64,000 nt of DNA from Apiospora phragmitis (GCA_038363925.1 JAQQWL010000001.1:1674001-1738000); one strand, 5' to 3'; positions 1 through 12,242 are shown, counted from the stretch's first letter. Translations and numbers: made by a program. The notes: a model not told the origin generated them from the sequence alone.

Positions 1-1319
1 ACCTTGGTGTGCCTGTTATTGGCGATGATGGCACGTTGCGCAACGCTGACCCGAAGGCCGAGAACGTATCTTCCGATCGGGAGTACTGGGGCTGGAAAAT
101 CATCAACAACAGCTCGGTCAAAATTCCGGAACCGGTCAACGCGGCGTACCAGGGCGGCAAGCCGCGCTGGGTCGGCCTCGAGCTGATTTCGCCCGCCTAC
201 TGGGCCACGCCCAAGAGCCTCGGCGAGATCCGCCGCGTCGTGGGCGCCCTCTCGAGCAAGCTGCGGGTCCTGACGCCCGGCACCGCCGGCCTGCACGTCC
301 ACGTCAGCCGCGGCAAGGGGTCGTTCAGCCTCGGGGAGCTGAAGCGCCTGGCCGGGCTGTGCTACGCCGCCGCGCCCCTGCTGTCGCAGCTGCACCCGGA
401 GTCGCGGCACGAGAACGATTACTGCCAGAACAATCGGTTCTACTCCAACCTCGCGCACGGCATGATCATGGAGCAGGCCATCGCCCACCGCGCGCAGCGG
501 CGCCGCAGCCGGGGCGTCGTCTGCAACGTCAACCACGGCAGCGTGCCCCAGGAGCCCATGGCGAAGCCCCAGTACCTGCTCGCGCCGGACAAGGAGTCGG
601 GCCAGCGGCCGGCCGACACGCCGCGGTTCCAGCGGGCGATCCAGCGTGGCAGCCTGCGCGGCGAGGCCCTCTCGCAAAGGGTGTACCAGGGGTACGCCAA
701 CGCCATGCTCAAGGGCGAGAACGGCGAGAAACTGCCGCCGCCGCGCGACATCGAGCAGGCCATCGACGAGCTGTGGCGGGCGCCGACCGCCACCGACCTG
801 GTGGCCATCTTCCAGAACTTCAACAGCCGGAACTACGCGTACAACTTCGCGCGGTACGTGTGCGCGGACTTTGTCAGCGACGACGACAACATCGCCGAAT
901 ACTTCCCCAGCACCAACAGCAGCAGCCACAGCAGGCGCAACAGCGGCAGCACCACCAGCGGCGGCGTGCACCACTGCAACACGGACTCGCGGACCGTCGA
1001 GTTCCGGCAGGCGGCCTCGACGCTGGACCCGGACTCGGTGGTGGCCTGGATCCGCGTCGTGGTCAACCTGACGTGCGTGGCGGTGCACACGACGCTGGAC
1101 GAGTTCTCGCGCCTCGTGCACGGCTGCGCCAAGGCCGAGCGCGAGCCGGCGTGGTACGACGCCTTCGACCTGCTCGTCGACCTCGACATGCCGCGCACGG
1201 CGCAGTTCATCCAGACGCGCATGCTGGCGCGGGCGGGCCGGACCCCGTGGGCCGACTTGCCCGCCAAGGCCCTGCCGAGCTACGACGACGCTCCGGGGGA
1301 CTCGGTCTGGCGGGGGTAA
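1..1319 (+). CDS. Amidoligase-like protein (5' end outside window)
   Basis: An open frame enters from the left edge and ends at a TAA at 1317-1319; the true start lies upstream, so the first in-window ATG is not taken as the start. Near the visible N-terminus it reads GLELISP, followed by GLHVHVS, a C-N-N-R-F segment, and later TVEFRQA before a helical C-terminus. This order (Glu-rich strand, HVHVS, VEFR) is what I know from the fungal putative amidoligase family (Amidoligase_2), ATP-grasp-like/glutamine-synthetase-fold enzymes that ligate amines to carboxylates. A low-complexity Ser/His stretch sits at about 900-960. The substrate is unknown. The family assignment is from motif order only, not a search. 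Confidence 0.7.
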   Translation, partial: LGVPVIGDDGTLRNADPKAENVSSDREYWGWKIINNSSVKIPEPVNAAYQGGKPRWVGLELISPAYWATPKSLGEIRRVVGALSSKLRVLTPGTAGLHVHVSRGKGSFSLGELKRLAGLCYAAAPLLSQLHPESRHENDYCQNNRFYSNLAHGMIMEQAIAHRAQRRRSRGVVCNVNHGSVPQEPMAKPQYLLAPDKESGQRPADTPRFQRAIQRGSLRGEALSQRVYQGYANAMLKGENGEKLPPPRDIEQAIDELWRAPTATDLVAIFQNFNSRNYAYNFARYVCADFVSDDDNIAEYFPSTNSSSHSRRNSGSTTSGGVHHCNTDSRTVEFRQAASTLDPDSVVAWIRVVVNLTCVAVHTTLDEFSRLVHGCAKAEREPAWYDAFDLLVDLDMPRTAQFIQTRMLARAGRTPWADLPAKALPSYDDAPGDSVWRG

Positions 1320-2075
1320 GTGTGGACGACGAAGAAGAAGATGATGATGGAGGAAGAAGCAGATGAGAAGGCTTTTGGGGAGGGATGAGTGAAGCGGGAC
1401 GGAACAGGGAGAGGAAGTCAGGGTAGCTATGTGAGGTGATGTTTTGGTTCAGAGCTATGGTTTATGTACAGTACACACATATTGATATTGCAGCGAACTT
1501 TACAAAGGCACGAGTGGGAGGAATGTATCTCATTATGTCATCGTTTCCCAACCTTTTTGATTTGCAAAGGGCTCTCCTAAATACCTCCATAATAGGGCGC
1601 CCGAAACCGTAAAGACCTTCTCTCCGCGATGCATCTCTATGCCTAGAAGAGCCGCCCATCACCATCATGTTGATTTGGTCGGTCGTTCGTTTAAGGGGCT
1701 GTTGAGCTACAGGGCGGACTGGGGATTTAATTCATAGTCTGCAATACAATCCATTCAGTTGGTGTCAGACATGGATCGATCATGTACACGCCTAAAAGGT
1801 TAGAAACTAAAGCAATTACGTACGTTGTGACACAGCGGCGCGGGTAAGCGCCGTGATTGCCGATTGCCCGGATCCGTCACGCACTTCAAGGACCCTGCTC
1901 TTCAATCAACCAACCGGCGACTACTTACTCATAACACATTTGCGTCCCTTTGACCATCCACTCAAATAATTGCTATTCTGGACTGGTAATCTTAACAGAT
2001 CTGATCGCAACTGATTTACAATTGCTACCATCATTGCATTCGATACGGCTGACGAGGGTTTTCAGTACACAAACC
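1320..2075. other. Intergenic, no gene seen
   Basis: 3' flank of the amidoligase gene and 5' flank of the methyltransferase. Only short frames without recognisable motifs are present on either strand. Confidence 0.5.
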
Positions 2076-2989
2076 ATGGCAACTGCAACAGCCAAGGTGG
2101 TGCAAATGAACCAGAGATCAACTCGAATCCTCAGCTGCAGTCCTATTACCAGTCATGGGAGTCGAGGATTGGGTACAGGCTTATGCTGGGCGGCACACGG
2201 CATTTTGGGTATTGGGATTATGACACCTACTGGCCATTTCCCTTCTCCAAAGGTTTACGCAATATGGAGGATAAGATGGCCCAAGCCTTAGCACTCCCTG
2301 CCGGGTCAAAGGTTCTCGATGCCGGTTGCGGCGTCGGCCATGTTGCTCTGCGCATGGCAAAAACCCACGGATTGCACGTCAAGGCCATCGATGTCACGGA
2401 ACATCATGTCGTCAAGGCACGGCACAACATCAAACGCTCCGGGTTAACGGATGATGTCATCAGTGCGCAGAGGATGGACTACCATCATCTAGAGTCCTTC
2501 GCGGACGAGTCCTTCGATGGTGTGTACACGATGGAGACCTTAGTGCACGCGACCGATCCCAAGCTCGTCCTCGACGGGTTCTACCGCTTGCTCAAGCCTG
2601 GCGGTCGCCTGGTGCAGTTCGAGTACGAACACGACCCCTTCCAGGAGGCCAGCAAAGACCTCGCGAACTCGATGGACAAGATCAACCAGTACTCGGCCAT
2701 GCCCACCAATGCCGTCTCGCATGCGGGCGTCTTCAAGGGGATGCTCGAGGAGGCCGGCTTCGAGGAAGTCGTCGTGCGCGACTACTCGGAGAACATCCGG
2801 CCCATGACGCGCGCCTTCTTCCTGTTGGCCATCGTGCCGTACTTCTTCGTGCGGCTGTTCGGGCTAGAGCGATACTTCATCAACACGGTCGCTGGCGTGG
2901 AATCCTACCACGGGCGCGACCATTGGCGGTATGTAGCGATTTCTGCCACAAAGCCGAAAGGGGCGGCAGAGGTCTCGACGACTAGGTAG
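2076..2989 (+). CDS. SAM-dependent methyltransferase, sterol C24-methyltransferase-like
   Basis: The long frame (ATG at 2183, 268 codons) carries the class I methyltransferase motif I LDAGCGVGH, a following acidic ID, the SMT-like segments TMETLVHATDP and FYRLLKPGGR, and a hydrophobic C-terminal segment (FFLLAIVPYFFVRLFG). It therefore belongs to the Erg6-like small-molecule methyltransferases. The 2183 ATG is probably internal: the same frame is open upstream and encodes QSYYQSWESRIGYRL, which belongs to the fold. An ATG with a very good context (ACCATGG, 2076) lies in another frame; one extra C in the CC at 2111-2112 would join them as MATATAK...MNPEINSN. I call the gene from 2076 across that apparent one-base deletion. 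It could methylate a sterol or a secondary metabolite; no cluster context decides. Confidence 0.75.
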
Positions 2990-3736
2990 CGCGACAAGCT
3001 ACGAATGGGCGCTCACGGTTGTGTTTTTTTTTTTTTTTTTTTTTTTTTTTCGGTTTATGAGCATGCTCTGGGCCCCAGTGGGAAATGGCTCCCGAGGTTT
3101 TCCTTCATGCGTCGTTCGAGTTTATTGTCCGTCGGACTTTAGTAAAGTTTTCACACAAGCGAAAATGGCAATGATGGCGGTGTCGTCGTGTGGGTAGTAC
3201 TGTAGTACAGTAGATTGCGGCGACATGCGTAAACCGGCTCATTCCCCGTCGCCAATGCGACAGCAATATTCGTTACCTCCCGAAGATGGCGTCCGCATAT
3301 GCGGAAAGCAGGTTCCACGGCCCGTCCAATTCATGTCCCCTGGTAACTAGCATGGCTTTTTCAATGCGACCCGGCGGTGCAAAATGTAGAATGGCAGGGC
3401 TCGCAGGGGCACCCCACCTACGATGACCCCAAAATAACCCACGGAGTCTCGACCCAATTCGGACGGTATTGTCAGGGGCCACTGACTCGTCACATAGTAT
3501 ACCGCATTCTATACCAAGTAAACTCGCCGAGGCGCCCACTGGGATGGAAGTGCGAAAATGGTCGCTTGCCCCGAAAAGTTCGTGTACTTGTCACCTATAT
3601 ATATGATGGTATGGCTGCGTTTCTTTGGGTGAAGGGGCATCCAGCCATCAAGCACTCTGCAGCATCCAGCTAACTATCGCCTCTCTTTCTTTGTCTGCAA
3701 ACCTAACTGCTAGTCTATCTTTTATAATTTGCAATC
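2990..3736. other. Intergenic with putative peroxidase promoter
   Basis: No gene seen. It holds a poly-T tract (separate entry). A TATA-like run (CTATATATATGATG, 3595-3608) lies about 130 bp before the peroxidase ATG and is followed by a CT-rich leader, a common arrangement for highly expressed secreted fungal genes. The promoter reading is inference. Confidence 0.4.
3024..3050. repeat. 27-bp poly-T tract
   Basis: Uninterrupted run of T counted directly, about 35 bp after the methyltransferase stop. It may lie in the 3' UTR or polyadenylation region. The exact length is unreliable given the other homopolymer problems in this window. Confidence 0.8.
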
Positions 3737-4638
3737 ATGCGGTCCACCACAGCACTCGTCGTCTCCCTTGCGACCTCCGTCGCCGCCGTCAACGACAATA
3801 TCTGGAAGGCCCCTACGGCGTCTGACCGTAAGTACTCGACACACCCGGACCGAGCTCGGGATGGAAATGACTGATGGATCCCGGCATAGGACGCAGCCCA
3901 TGCCCCATGTTGAACTCATTGGCCAACTCGGGCTATTTCAACCGGGACGGGCTCAACATCTCCCTGTCCGACTTCAGCACCGTGCTGTCCGACGTCATCA
4001 ACCTGGACCCCGCCGCCACGGCCCTCGTGACGGCTGTGGGCATCAAGGCGTCGACGACGGGCTACGCCGACACGCTGAACCTGGACGACCTGGATAAGCA
4101 CGGCATCATCGAGCACGACGCCAGCCTCAGCCGCGCCGACTGGAATAACGGCGCCGGCGACAGCCACAGCTTCAACAAGGACATCTGGGCGCAGACCCTG
4201 ACCCACTTCCCCGACGACACCATCTCCATCAAGCAGCTGGCCGAGGCCCGCGCCGCCGTCATCGCCCGCGCCAACGCCACCCACCCGGACACCTTCACCT
4301 TCGGCGCCGCCCAGGCCCAGGGCAGCCTGCTCGAGAACTCGCTGATCCTCTCCGTCTTCGGCAGCGGCACCGAGGGCAATGCTGTGCTGAAGCACGTCCG
4401 GACCATGTTTGGTATGTATCCCCTCCCTCCCCTTCGCACCACAAACCCCCGGGAGTTTTGGTGTGATGTGATTGTGGTAATCTTTTTCTTTTGCCCCCGC
4501 GGGCAATGTTACTGACGGCTGTTCATTGCAGAGGAGGAGCGGCTGCCGATTGAGGAGGGCTGGGTCAAGCCGAAGAACGTCATTGATCTTGCGGCGATTC
4601 AAAGCCTCGGAGCTAAGCTTACCGCGGCGACTGCTTAG
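3737..4638 (+). CDS. Secreted heme-thiolate peroxidase (chloroperoxidase/peroxygenase family)
   Basis: Three exons: 3737-3827, 3890-4411, 4532-4638, giving 239 aa with consistent GT-AG boundaries (GTAAGT...CATAG and GTATGT...TTGCAG) and no frame break. The N-terminus MRSTTALVVSLATSVAAV is a signal peptide. The mature protein begins with SPCPMLNSLANSGYFNRDG, containing the PCP motif whose Cys is the proximal heme ligand of the Peroxidase_2 family. EHDASLSR follows, where Glu is the expected acid-base residue and Asp/Ser bind the Mg site. Length and motifs fit the short heme-thiolate peroxidases (chloroperoxidase, unspecific peroxygenase), which use H2O2 to halogenate or oxygenate substrates outside the cell. 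The EHD form is chloroperoxidase-like rather than EGD. Substrate unknown. Confidence 0.9.
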
Positions 4639-5354
4639 AGCGAAAGCCCTGGGTCAAGGTCAATCAATGTGTTTCTACAGGCCGTCTTATGGTCTGGATA
4701 CACGCATCCACGGTGGTATGTCAATTATGGGCAACGAGTGTTTCATATACATGTCAATATAACGAGTGATGTGCTATAGGATGAAAAATCCCGAATCTGC
4801 TGCTGAATGACCTCCGAGAAGATTCTGTTTGAGATTATGCGTCGATCATTGAGCAAAGCTACCCGGGCAAGGCTTTCTATCGTTCCGCACCGCTTAGAGT
4901 AGAACACCATTGCAGGCGGCGGTAGTACGCACCGTAAGCCTGCTGGGCCTTGGAGGACGATTCTAGGCAACTTGAACAAGGGGCTAGATGATAGCTAGCG
5001 GGGTACACCGACTTCCCGAAGTTAAAGGGGCTGCTCATCATGGCGCGATGGTGACTCCAAGGGACCTATGAATAGAAGATGGATACATGATGCGTCACAT
5101 AGACTAGCAGGATCATGGTCAAGGAACATTGTACCTTATTGGCCTGATAGATTTTAAAGCGCAATACGCTCAGTAAGCACTGGCTTGAGATTGATTCAAT
5201 ACATACATAGATTCGAAAGCTTTTGATTCCAAACAACCCGTTGATCCGCGAAGTAAAGACGGCATTAGACCTGAGCCTGCCGCTGCAATCCTAGTCCCTA
5301 CACCCCTATCCTGTCCCTCGGATACCCGCAAGGTTCTCCCTCCCTCGGCCTCTA
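4639..5354. other. Intergenic, convergent gene ends
   Basis: Shared 3' region of the peroxidase (plus) and the deacetylase (minus). No gene or structured RNA recognised. Confidence 0.5.
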
Positions 5355-8055
5355 TCACAGCGGCGGAGCGTTCGGGTCCATCATGCACTGGTCGACGCGC
5401 ATCAGCTGCTTGCCCGTGGCCTTGGCGATCTGGATGAACTGCTTGAGGTAGTCGACGGTGGAGGGGTAGAGGTAGTGCATGACGACGAGGTTGCCGCCCT
5501 TGTCGACGTCGCGCTTGAAGGCCTCGAGCTGCTTCTCGGGCGTGTCTGACTCGGCCCACATCCAGTCCTCGACGTCGACGCTCCACTGCACGATGTAGGG
5601 GTCGTCGATGACGGCCGCGAGGCGCTGCCGCATGCGCGCGCCCTCGGTGCCGAAGGGCGCGCGGAAGTAAGGGGTGTGCATGCCGTCGAACGTCGCCGCC
5701 ACGGCCCGGATCATGTTGCTGTACTCCCAGTCGATGGACGCCTCATCCGGCAGGCCCTCGAGCGCCGGGTGCGTGTAGCTGTGCATGGCGACCTGGTGCC
5801 CCCGCGCCGCCATGTCGTTGTACAGGCTGCTCAGGTTCGTCGTCGGGTCCTGCAGCGCCGCGCCGACGGTGAAGAAGGTGACCTGGATGCCCTCGTCCTT
5901 GATCGTGTCCATGACCTGCCGCGCCAGCGTCGGGTCGCCGTCGTCGATGGCGAAGGCGAACGAGTTGGGCCGCTTGCACGCGAAGACGAACTGGCCCGAC
6001 GGCAGCTTCTCGGGCACCGTCCGGCCGCGCGGCACCTGGTTGACGATCTCGAGCTTCGAGAAGACGGTCGCGTCCGTCGTGTAGAAGCCCTTGAGCGCGA
6101 AGCCGACGAGGCGCGTGAAGTTGACGTTGAAGTGGTTCATCGGGATGTAGATGTCCCCGCCGTCGCTGTACCGCGCCGCCTCGAGCGAATCCCACGTTTC
6201 CGGGAAGGGTTGGATGTTCTCGTCACACTTCTCGTTATGCTGCTGCAGCGCGATGCTGAACTTGTTGCTGCCACTGTATGCGATGTGGAGGTAGGCGTCT
6301 TGCCAGGCGCGCATGTCGCGGCACTTCTCTGTCAGCTGAGTGTTCCACATGAGATCCGAATCGTTCGTCTTGAGCGTCATCTTGTTGTTGCGGAAGGTTA
6401 GGCCGAGCCCCTCATCGCCGCCATGCCATTCTCCGAGGGCGTTCGTGTCGGCGTTCTTAAACACGTCGACTACCAGATTGGTCGCCTTGCTGGGCGGCGC
6501 TCCCACGGTCGCTATTGGTTCAGACGGGTCAACAGGGGGCTCGACGGCGAATTCCCGAACGGTGTCGCCACAATACATTGCAACAGGACCGAACGTCACA
6601 GGCCGTTTCAGGTTGGAGATGAAGAAGGTCTCGAGCTTAGTCAAGTCGAGACCCGAGTACTTGGCAAAGGGGATGCTGTAGAGCTTCTCAGTACCGTCGA
6701 ATGTCCAGCCAAGTTGCCTGGTCGTCAAAGTGACACTGTTTGCATCCTCGGTTCCACAAGCCCCTTTGGTCGAAGCAAGCTGAACATCGAATTGTGAGCC
6801 TGCTGGTGCGGTGATTCGCAATGAGATGCCCCCCATAGGCTCGGGCGTCCATGCAACCAACTTGTGAGTACCAATAGGAATCCGTGTTCTTTGGTGTGAA
6901 TGTCACCTTATTATTCCGGACGACCACCGAGCTCATGGTTCCATCATCGCTCGACGACTTTAGCAGCGCATTGTAGAAGAGAAACGTTAGACGCGACTGC
7001 GACTCAAAGTCGTCAATAGCCACGAGGCTGCAATTGTCTTGTCGGCCAGCGAGCCCCAATCCCCGCTCCCGCTCCTCGAGCTCTCTCCTCTGTGCCGCTG
7101 GAGGCCCTGGAGGAGTAGTAGGTCTGGGTTCTCTACCCCACCCGCCATCGCCATCATCGTCGCAGTCATAATCCCACCAGTGACAAGTCGAAGTCGGCCT
7201 ACGCGTAGTTGTTCGGCGTGTTGTCGTTTTACGCGTGGTAGTGGGTGGCGGTGGCGGTGGTGGTAGGGGAGGTGAAACTGTGACTGTCACCGTGACAGTC
7301 GGCAGCGGCGCCGTTGTGGTAATCGTAGTAGGGGCTAAGCGAGATGGTGAGCCAACTTGCATTAATTTTCAGCTGCTTCAGCTCTTTACACATACCTGAA
7401 GAAGTAGTCGGAGGTGGCGGCGCCGGGGCACCACCACACAGGAATTGGATATTGTCGATTTGCCAGACACTATCGGTTCCTGTCAAGCCTTTTGAGAAGC
7501 CATACCACAGGAAGCCGATTACACCGTTCAAATTGGCCTCAGGCCACGAATTCAAGGGAACCTGGATGGTTTCCAAGGTACCACTGAGACCGTCGATGGT
7601 GAAATACGTGCTGTTGTACTCAGTTGTTGCCGGATCGCAGTTGAGTTGGGTTTGTATCTCCAGTGACACCGAGGCAGCTTCAGGCCCCTTAATGTCGAAA
7701 GACAGGGTGTCGTAGCCCTGAGAAAGGGCGGCGGTGCAACCAAATTGCTCATATATGTACGACTCAACAGTCTCAGAAGGGGTGAAAGTGAGCACGCCCC
7801 CATCGACACTCGTAGCATTCATGGTGCCATCGTCTGTGCCGCGTGGTCAGCAGGTGATAGAAGGAGAAGGTTGGTAACATCAGTATACTTACCGCTTGTA
7901 GCGCCCTCCAGACTGTTCAAGTTCTCGGTCCAGTGACTGAAGTCGTCAATAACCAGAGCGGCTGTGCATGCTTGGCCCTGCCTTTTGTTGGGAGCAAAGG
8001 CAGCGATCGCACTGCCAAGGAGGCAAGTGCTGCTAATGACTATGCCTGCCAGCAT
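5355..8055 (-). CDS. Secreted polysaccharide deacetylase (CE4/NodB) with tandem N-terminal modules
   Basis: Exons (minus): 8055-7893, 7833-7397 and 7355-5355; introns 7834-7892 and about 7356-7396 (short, about 40 nt). A signal peptide (MLAGIVISSTCLLG) is followed by three related beta-rich modules. Modules 1 and 2 share DDF...DDGTM...TFTP...GC; module 3 is more divergent. A Pro/Thr/Arg-rich linker (TTTRKTTTRRTTTRRP) separates modules 1 and 2. The C-terminal NodB domain shows AIDDGD, HSYTHP, RAPFG, DVEDW and VVMHYL, matching the five CE4 motifs (catalytic Asp, metal-binding Asp/His/His, groove Arg). It probably de-N-acetylates chitin or another cell-wall polymer outside the cell. The frame changes inside module 2 at a run of six C on the plus strand (6829-6834); five would restore SYWYSQVGC...YGGISLRI. 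I treat it as one gene. Confidence 0.85.
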
Positions 8056-9909
8056 GGTGGCTATGATATGCCTCGTAGCTGAAATTGAGTCGACTTAACT
8101 GCGCGGAGGGAGTGAAAGAGATCGATCGCCTTGAGTGCAGCGAGCGGCATCTTCTATATACGTTCTGATTTCTTACCAGATCGAAATACGAGAAGGTCTT
8201 CTCAGGCACGCTGCGTACGATCCGCAGAGATTTGTGGATAAATGGACAGAGTAACCGGGGCAGGGAAGCCAATTCTCAGCATCCTGAATGCAAATGAGTG
8301 CTACCCTTGCATTGCAGTATAGACTGACATTGTACCTACACTTCTGGCCACGGCTAGAATATGCAGACATGGTACGGCGGCAGCAGTCCGAGGCGTAACG
8401 TGGTCTCGAGAATTGCATGTCCAGTTCGACTAATACGAGAGTGGTGGGATGCGGCAGAAGGGGCCATGCGGTCGTCGCTTTGCTCTTACTTGCCATATTG
8501 ATAGCTCAGATCGTGAAATTGATATGCCGAGGGGCAGAATCTGCACCTTCGTTCCCCGGCATCTCCAGGAACTTGTTCAGTCATTTGGGACGCGATTGGA
8601 CGGAACCCCGTTTGCCCTGCTCACCCTCGCTTCTGCATGCTGAATTATTATCCTCCTCGCTTCAACCGTATATTAAATCCCCACAAGGTCCCGTCTTGGC
8701 AAAAAGCATCAGCACTACTCTCCATATTGGTCTAAATGAGGGACACCCCAAGTTGCGAAGTCGCTGTTATTGACTGCAGCATCGCTGAAATATAGGGTTG
8801 TTTGCTAGACCAGCGTCCCTGCAGCCATCGAACGACATGGAATGGTGTGACTGGGCTTCGACTGAGCATATTCGTGCTTTGATATAACAAACAGCATCCT
8901 ATAGGGCGTGTACGATCGCCATGCCAACGAAAGTAGTTGCAGCCGTAGTGCGAGTAGACGGTTGAATGGCGAATGGTTTATACGTACACAGAAGGGCCGG
9001 CAAAAGTCAAGGTTGTTTCGGAGAATTCGCATCGTGTCGAACTTGGTGTCTTCCCGCACGCTTTCTTTGATGCTCAAGGAAGCTGGAGGAAGTTTGCTTT
9101 TGCCTGGGCAGACCCAACTGCCCCATCATCGGCTGCGAACATTTTGAGCCTCGAAGCCTCCAATAACCCGTTATTGCGGTTCAGGGCAACGACTTTGCGA
9201 CCAAAACCATGCCAAAGCCAGCAGTCCGACCTTCTCCAATGATCACCCTGCAACGATTGACGGGAGAGCCACACCAACAGCCCACCCTATTTGCCGCTGT
9301 CCAGGCTCGCAATGCAGCCTGTCATGCTCCGGAAGATTGCGCGGCTGAATGGGCTTGCACCGCAGCCCCATCACGGATTGATGGGAAATCCTGGCAAGAA
9401 CTCGTTGAATACCAGATCGAGAAGGTGTTGAGTACTTATTCAATAAATATTGTCGATATTTTGAGGAATCCTGGAGAAGGTCGTATTGACTCTAAGCGAC
9501 GTTGCGGAAAATTAAGAGGCTCTAGACCTCTCGCCAGATGCTACTTCCGCTTTTCAAAGACGAAAGACTGGCCGCACGCAGATTGGTGACTCGATGAGAA
9601 AAGCCGATCAGGTCCAGTGTAAGTCGTCTGACTCTATTTCATCACAGCATGCAACGTGAACTTGGCTGCGTTTTGCCGGGATACGCAACTCAACCCTAGT
9701 TGGCTGTTCTAGCTAGGCCCCTCACGGAGTGCGACCGGGGAAATTGAAGTGACGGGGTATTGCACAGCTGAAATGATGATTCTGAGCGTGTGTGAAATCT
9801 GGAGTTTCGTTTAGGAGAAATCCCCCTATGCATTATAATTATAGTCGCCAATAAAACCCGCCCCTCCAATGCATGCCGCAGCTCTATTCTAATCCCAGAA
9901 TAAATTGTG
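8056..9909. other. Long intergenic region, unassigned short frames
   Basis: 5' flank of the deacetylase and 3' flank of TRS85. Two overlapping plus-strand frames at 8973-9242 and 9209-9589 have a somewhat protein-like composition, but no motif, signal peptide or credible splice structure, so I do not call them genes. Confidence 0.4.
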
Positions 9910-12242
9910 TTAACCGAAATCGTCATTGGGTTTGCCGGAATCTACATCGTCGTCTTCATCAGTCGTTTGGCTGCGGAGAGGAGCAGCCTCGAGAGTGGCT
10001 GCCGTCGCGCCAGGCAGTCCTAGAGTGCTGATCCTCCTGCCTCTTTCATTCATAACCTCGCTTTCCTCGTCCACGGGCTCAGACGCCTCATCGTCGGTAG
10101 AGTTCTCTCCTTGGTCATTGGACTGGAGATGCTGGTTCAACTGGCGACCGATTTCGAGCATGAAAGCACTTGCCTCGGCAAAGTGATCGATCCCCTGATC
10201 GTTCGGCAAATCACCATACATCTTCCGGGCCTCGTTAAGGCACCGTTGCGCCTGTATATATTTCGCCTGGGTCAACCATGTTTCTGCACCAAGCGTGCTC
10301 CACATTGCTGACTTGCGCCGTCGAGCGCCCCAGGCGTGAGTGCCCATGCTCTTCTTAGATGCGTAACAAACTGCAAGCCGTTCCTTGATGAGCGCGTCGC
10401 CGATTGGGCCTGCGATCCTACTTTCCAGTAGACGTATACCCCACTTCGCTGCCTCATCAACACTAGAACCTCCCCGAAGGCGGAGCAGTTCAAGACCGAG
10501 TATGAGACACCTGATTGCTCCGTACGGGGCCGTGCAACGGGTAAGGTACGAGTAGAATGCAGCATCAAACATGGTGTCAATCGTCTCGGCGCGCGTCTTG
10601 GACGAAAGAGTCTGCGGCATTATCAACAGACTGAGTGCGGCCATTTCGTTGGCAGCCGCGTGATATTTCCATGCTTTGTCACCATGGAAATCGCTTCGAA
10701 GTATATCGTAAGTAGAACATGCCAGCTTCCAGTCCCGGAGCATGAAGCAGTAATCAGCCAATTTCCTCATAATGGCCTCAGGGGCGTCTTGACGGTAGAA
10801 TCCAAGCGAGTCGTAGTTGCTCGACCCCGGGCCGCCGCTGGATGACTTGGATGTGGTTCCAAATCCCCAACGTCTAGTAAGACCCATTATTCGCCCAGTA
10901 ACACCCTTGCGCTTCGAGGCCACTTGGTCGTTCCACACCGAGACATGACGCTCCATTGTCGGGATGATGGATTGAGTCACCATCTCACGTATAAAAGTGC
11001 GGATTGCTGTTGCGTCGGACTCGTATATGTAGCGTGTGGGATCCTCAAAGTCCTCTTGGCTGTCATGTTTCCGCAGGTTCGCCAACTCCTCAGCCGCAGA
11101 CATCCACTCACTCGTGGAAAGCGGTATGCTGTCGTCATCTGTCGCCGCGCTTTGCGTACCTCTTATCCTTAGCAAGTGGCAGTGTAAACCTAGATTGCGT
11201 TTCATTTGCTCGAATAATGACATGGACTTCGTAATGTCATCCTTCTCCTCGTCGTGCACAAGTACGTAATATCGCAGATACTCCGAGTCTACCCAGCTGG
11301 GCAGTCGCTTCTCGCCAGCGCTTGTATCATTGTAAAGACGCCGGAGAGTTTCTATGGGCGAGGGATTCCGAGAGCTTATGGCTATCACGCAAGCTACAGG
11401 ATGCGCGAAGGTTTCATGCGGTACTAGTGGTAAACCAGAAAGTAGGCGTCGCAGATACAAGGAATAGTACGGCGAGGGCGTCTCGGTGTCCAAACCCTGT
11501 TTGGGGTCCATGAGTTGGGGAGAGATACCGAACGACTCTTCGGCATATGTCAAATGACGCTCGACGACGGCCTCGACATCTGCTCCGTTCCCACCTCTTC
11601 TCCGGTTTCGTTGCGACCCAGTGTCTTTTTCCGAAGCATCGGCTACCTTTTCTGACTGTGTTGGCGACTTGATGTTGCTGTTCATAGGCTCCGGATGCTC
11701 TATGCCTTCCCCATAGCGAACAAAGTGTACTGAATAGTCCTCATACGTGCGACTCAAGCCGTTACTATCCCTAATGATAACCTTGCCCGCCACACGATCG
11801 CCAAATGGTCGTAATATTTCCCACAGGCCAAGCTCGAAGCCCTTTTCTCGGAGAAGCAGGTCGGTATCTTCCGAAGTATAGACGGCGACGTGCGGGACGA
11901 ACGCCTTGAGGATTAGATTGAGCGGGTCGCCCGGGCTGTCGCCGACGCCGTCCACGAGAGCGTGGGCATTGCTCGCAAAGCCACCAAAAACAGAGCCAGA
12001 TGCGATGCGAGAGGCCGGGCGGCCGATGGGTGATTGCGAGCGCGAACCGGGCGGTGATAGGGTCGAAGCGTATAGTGAGGCCGCGGACGGAGCGGATCTT
12101 CGATAGGGCAGCGTGATCTCGGATCGCGCCAACGGTGTGCCCTCGGCTAGGAGTATCTGCCCTTCTGGGCCTTGAAGGCAGAGGCGGCCATGGGAGGGGA
12201 TGGTATTGACTCGAGAGGCGAGTCATGATTGGAGGACGGCAT
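9910..12242 (-). CDS. TRS85: TRAPP complex subunit Trs85 (TRAPPIII-specific)
   Basis: A minus-strand frame of about 740 codons without an obvious intron. Recognisable Trs85 blocks are FVPHVAVYTSEDTD, the FELGLWEILRPFGDRV stretch, a YSVHFVRY motif, SYLRYYVLVHDEEKDD-like sequence around residue 300, and a C-terminal region with LADYCFMLRDWKLACSTYD followed by an acidic tail. Trs85 directs the TRAPP complex to autophagy and the Cvt pathway as a Ypt1 exchange factor at the pre-autophagosomal membrane and Golgi. The frame has no ATG at its head. An ATG at 12242-12240 begins MPSSNHDSPLES...FKAQKG in another frame; one more G in the GGG of the minus strand (plus CCC at 12160-12162) would fuse it to GQILLAEGTPLARSEI. 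I take 12242 as the start across that apparent deletion. Confidence 0.85.

Noticed and set aside
5676..6401. 241-codon plus-strand frame opposite the deacetylase
   Set aside because: Arg/Val-rich antisense shadow with no motif; the NodB motifs are on the other strand.
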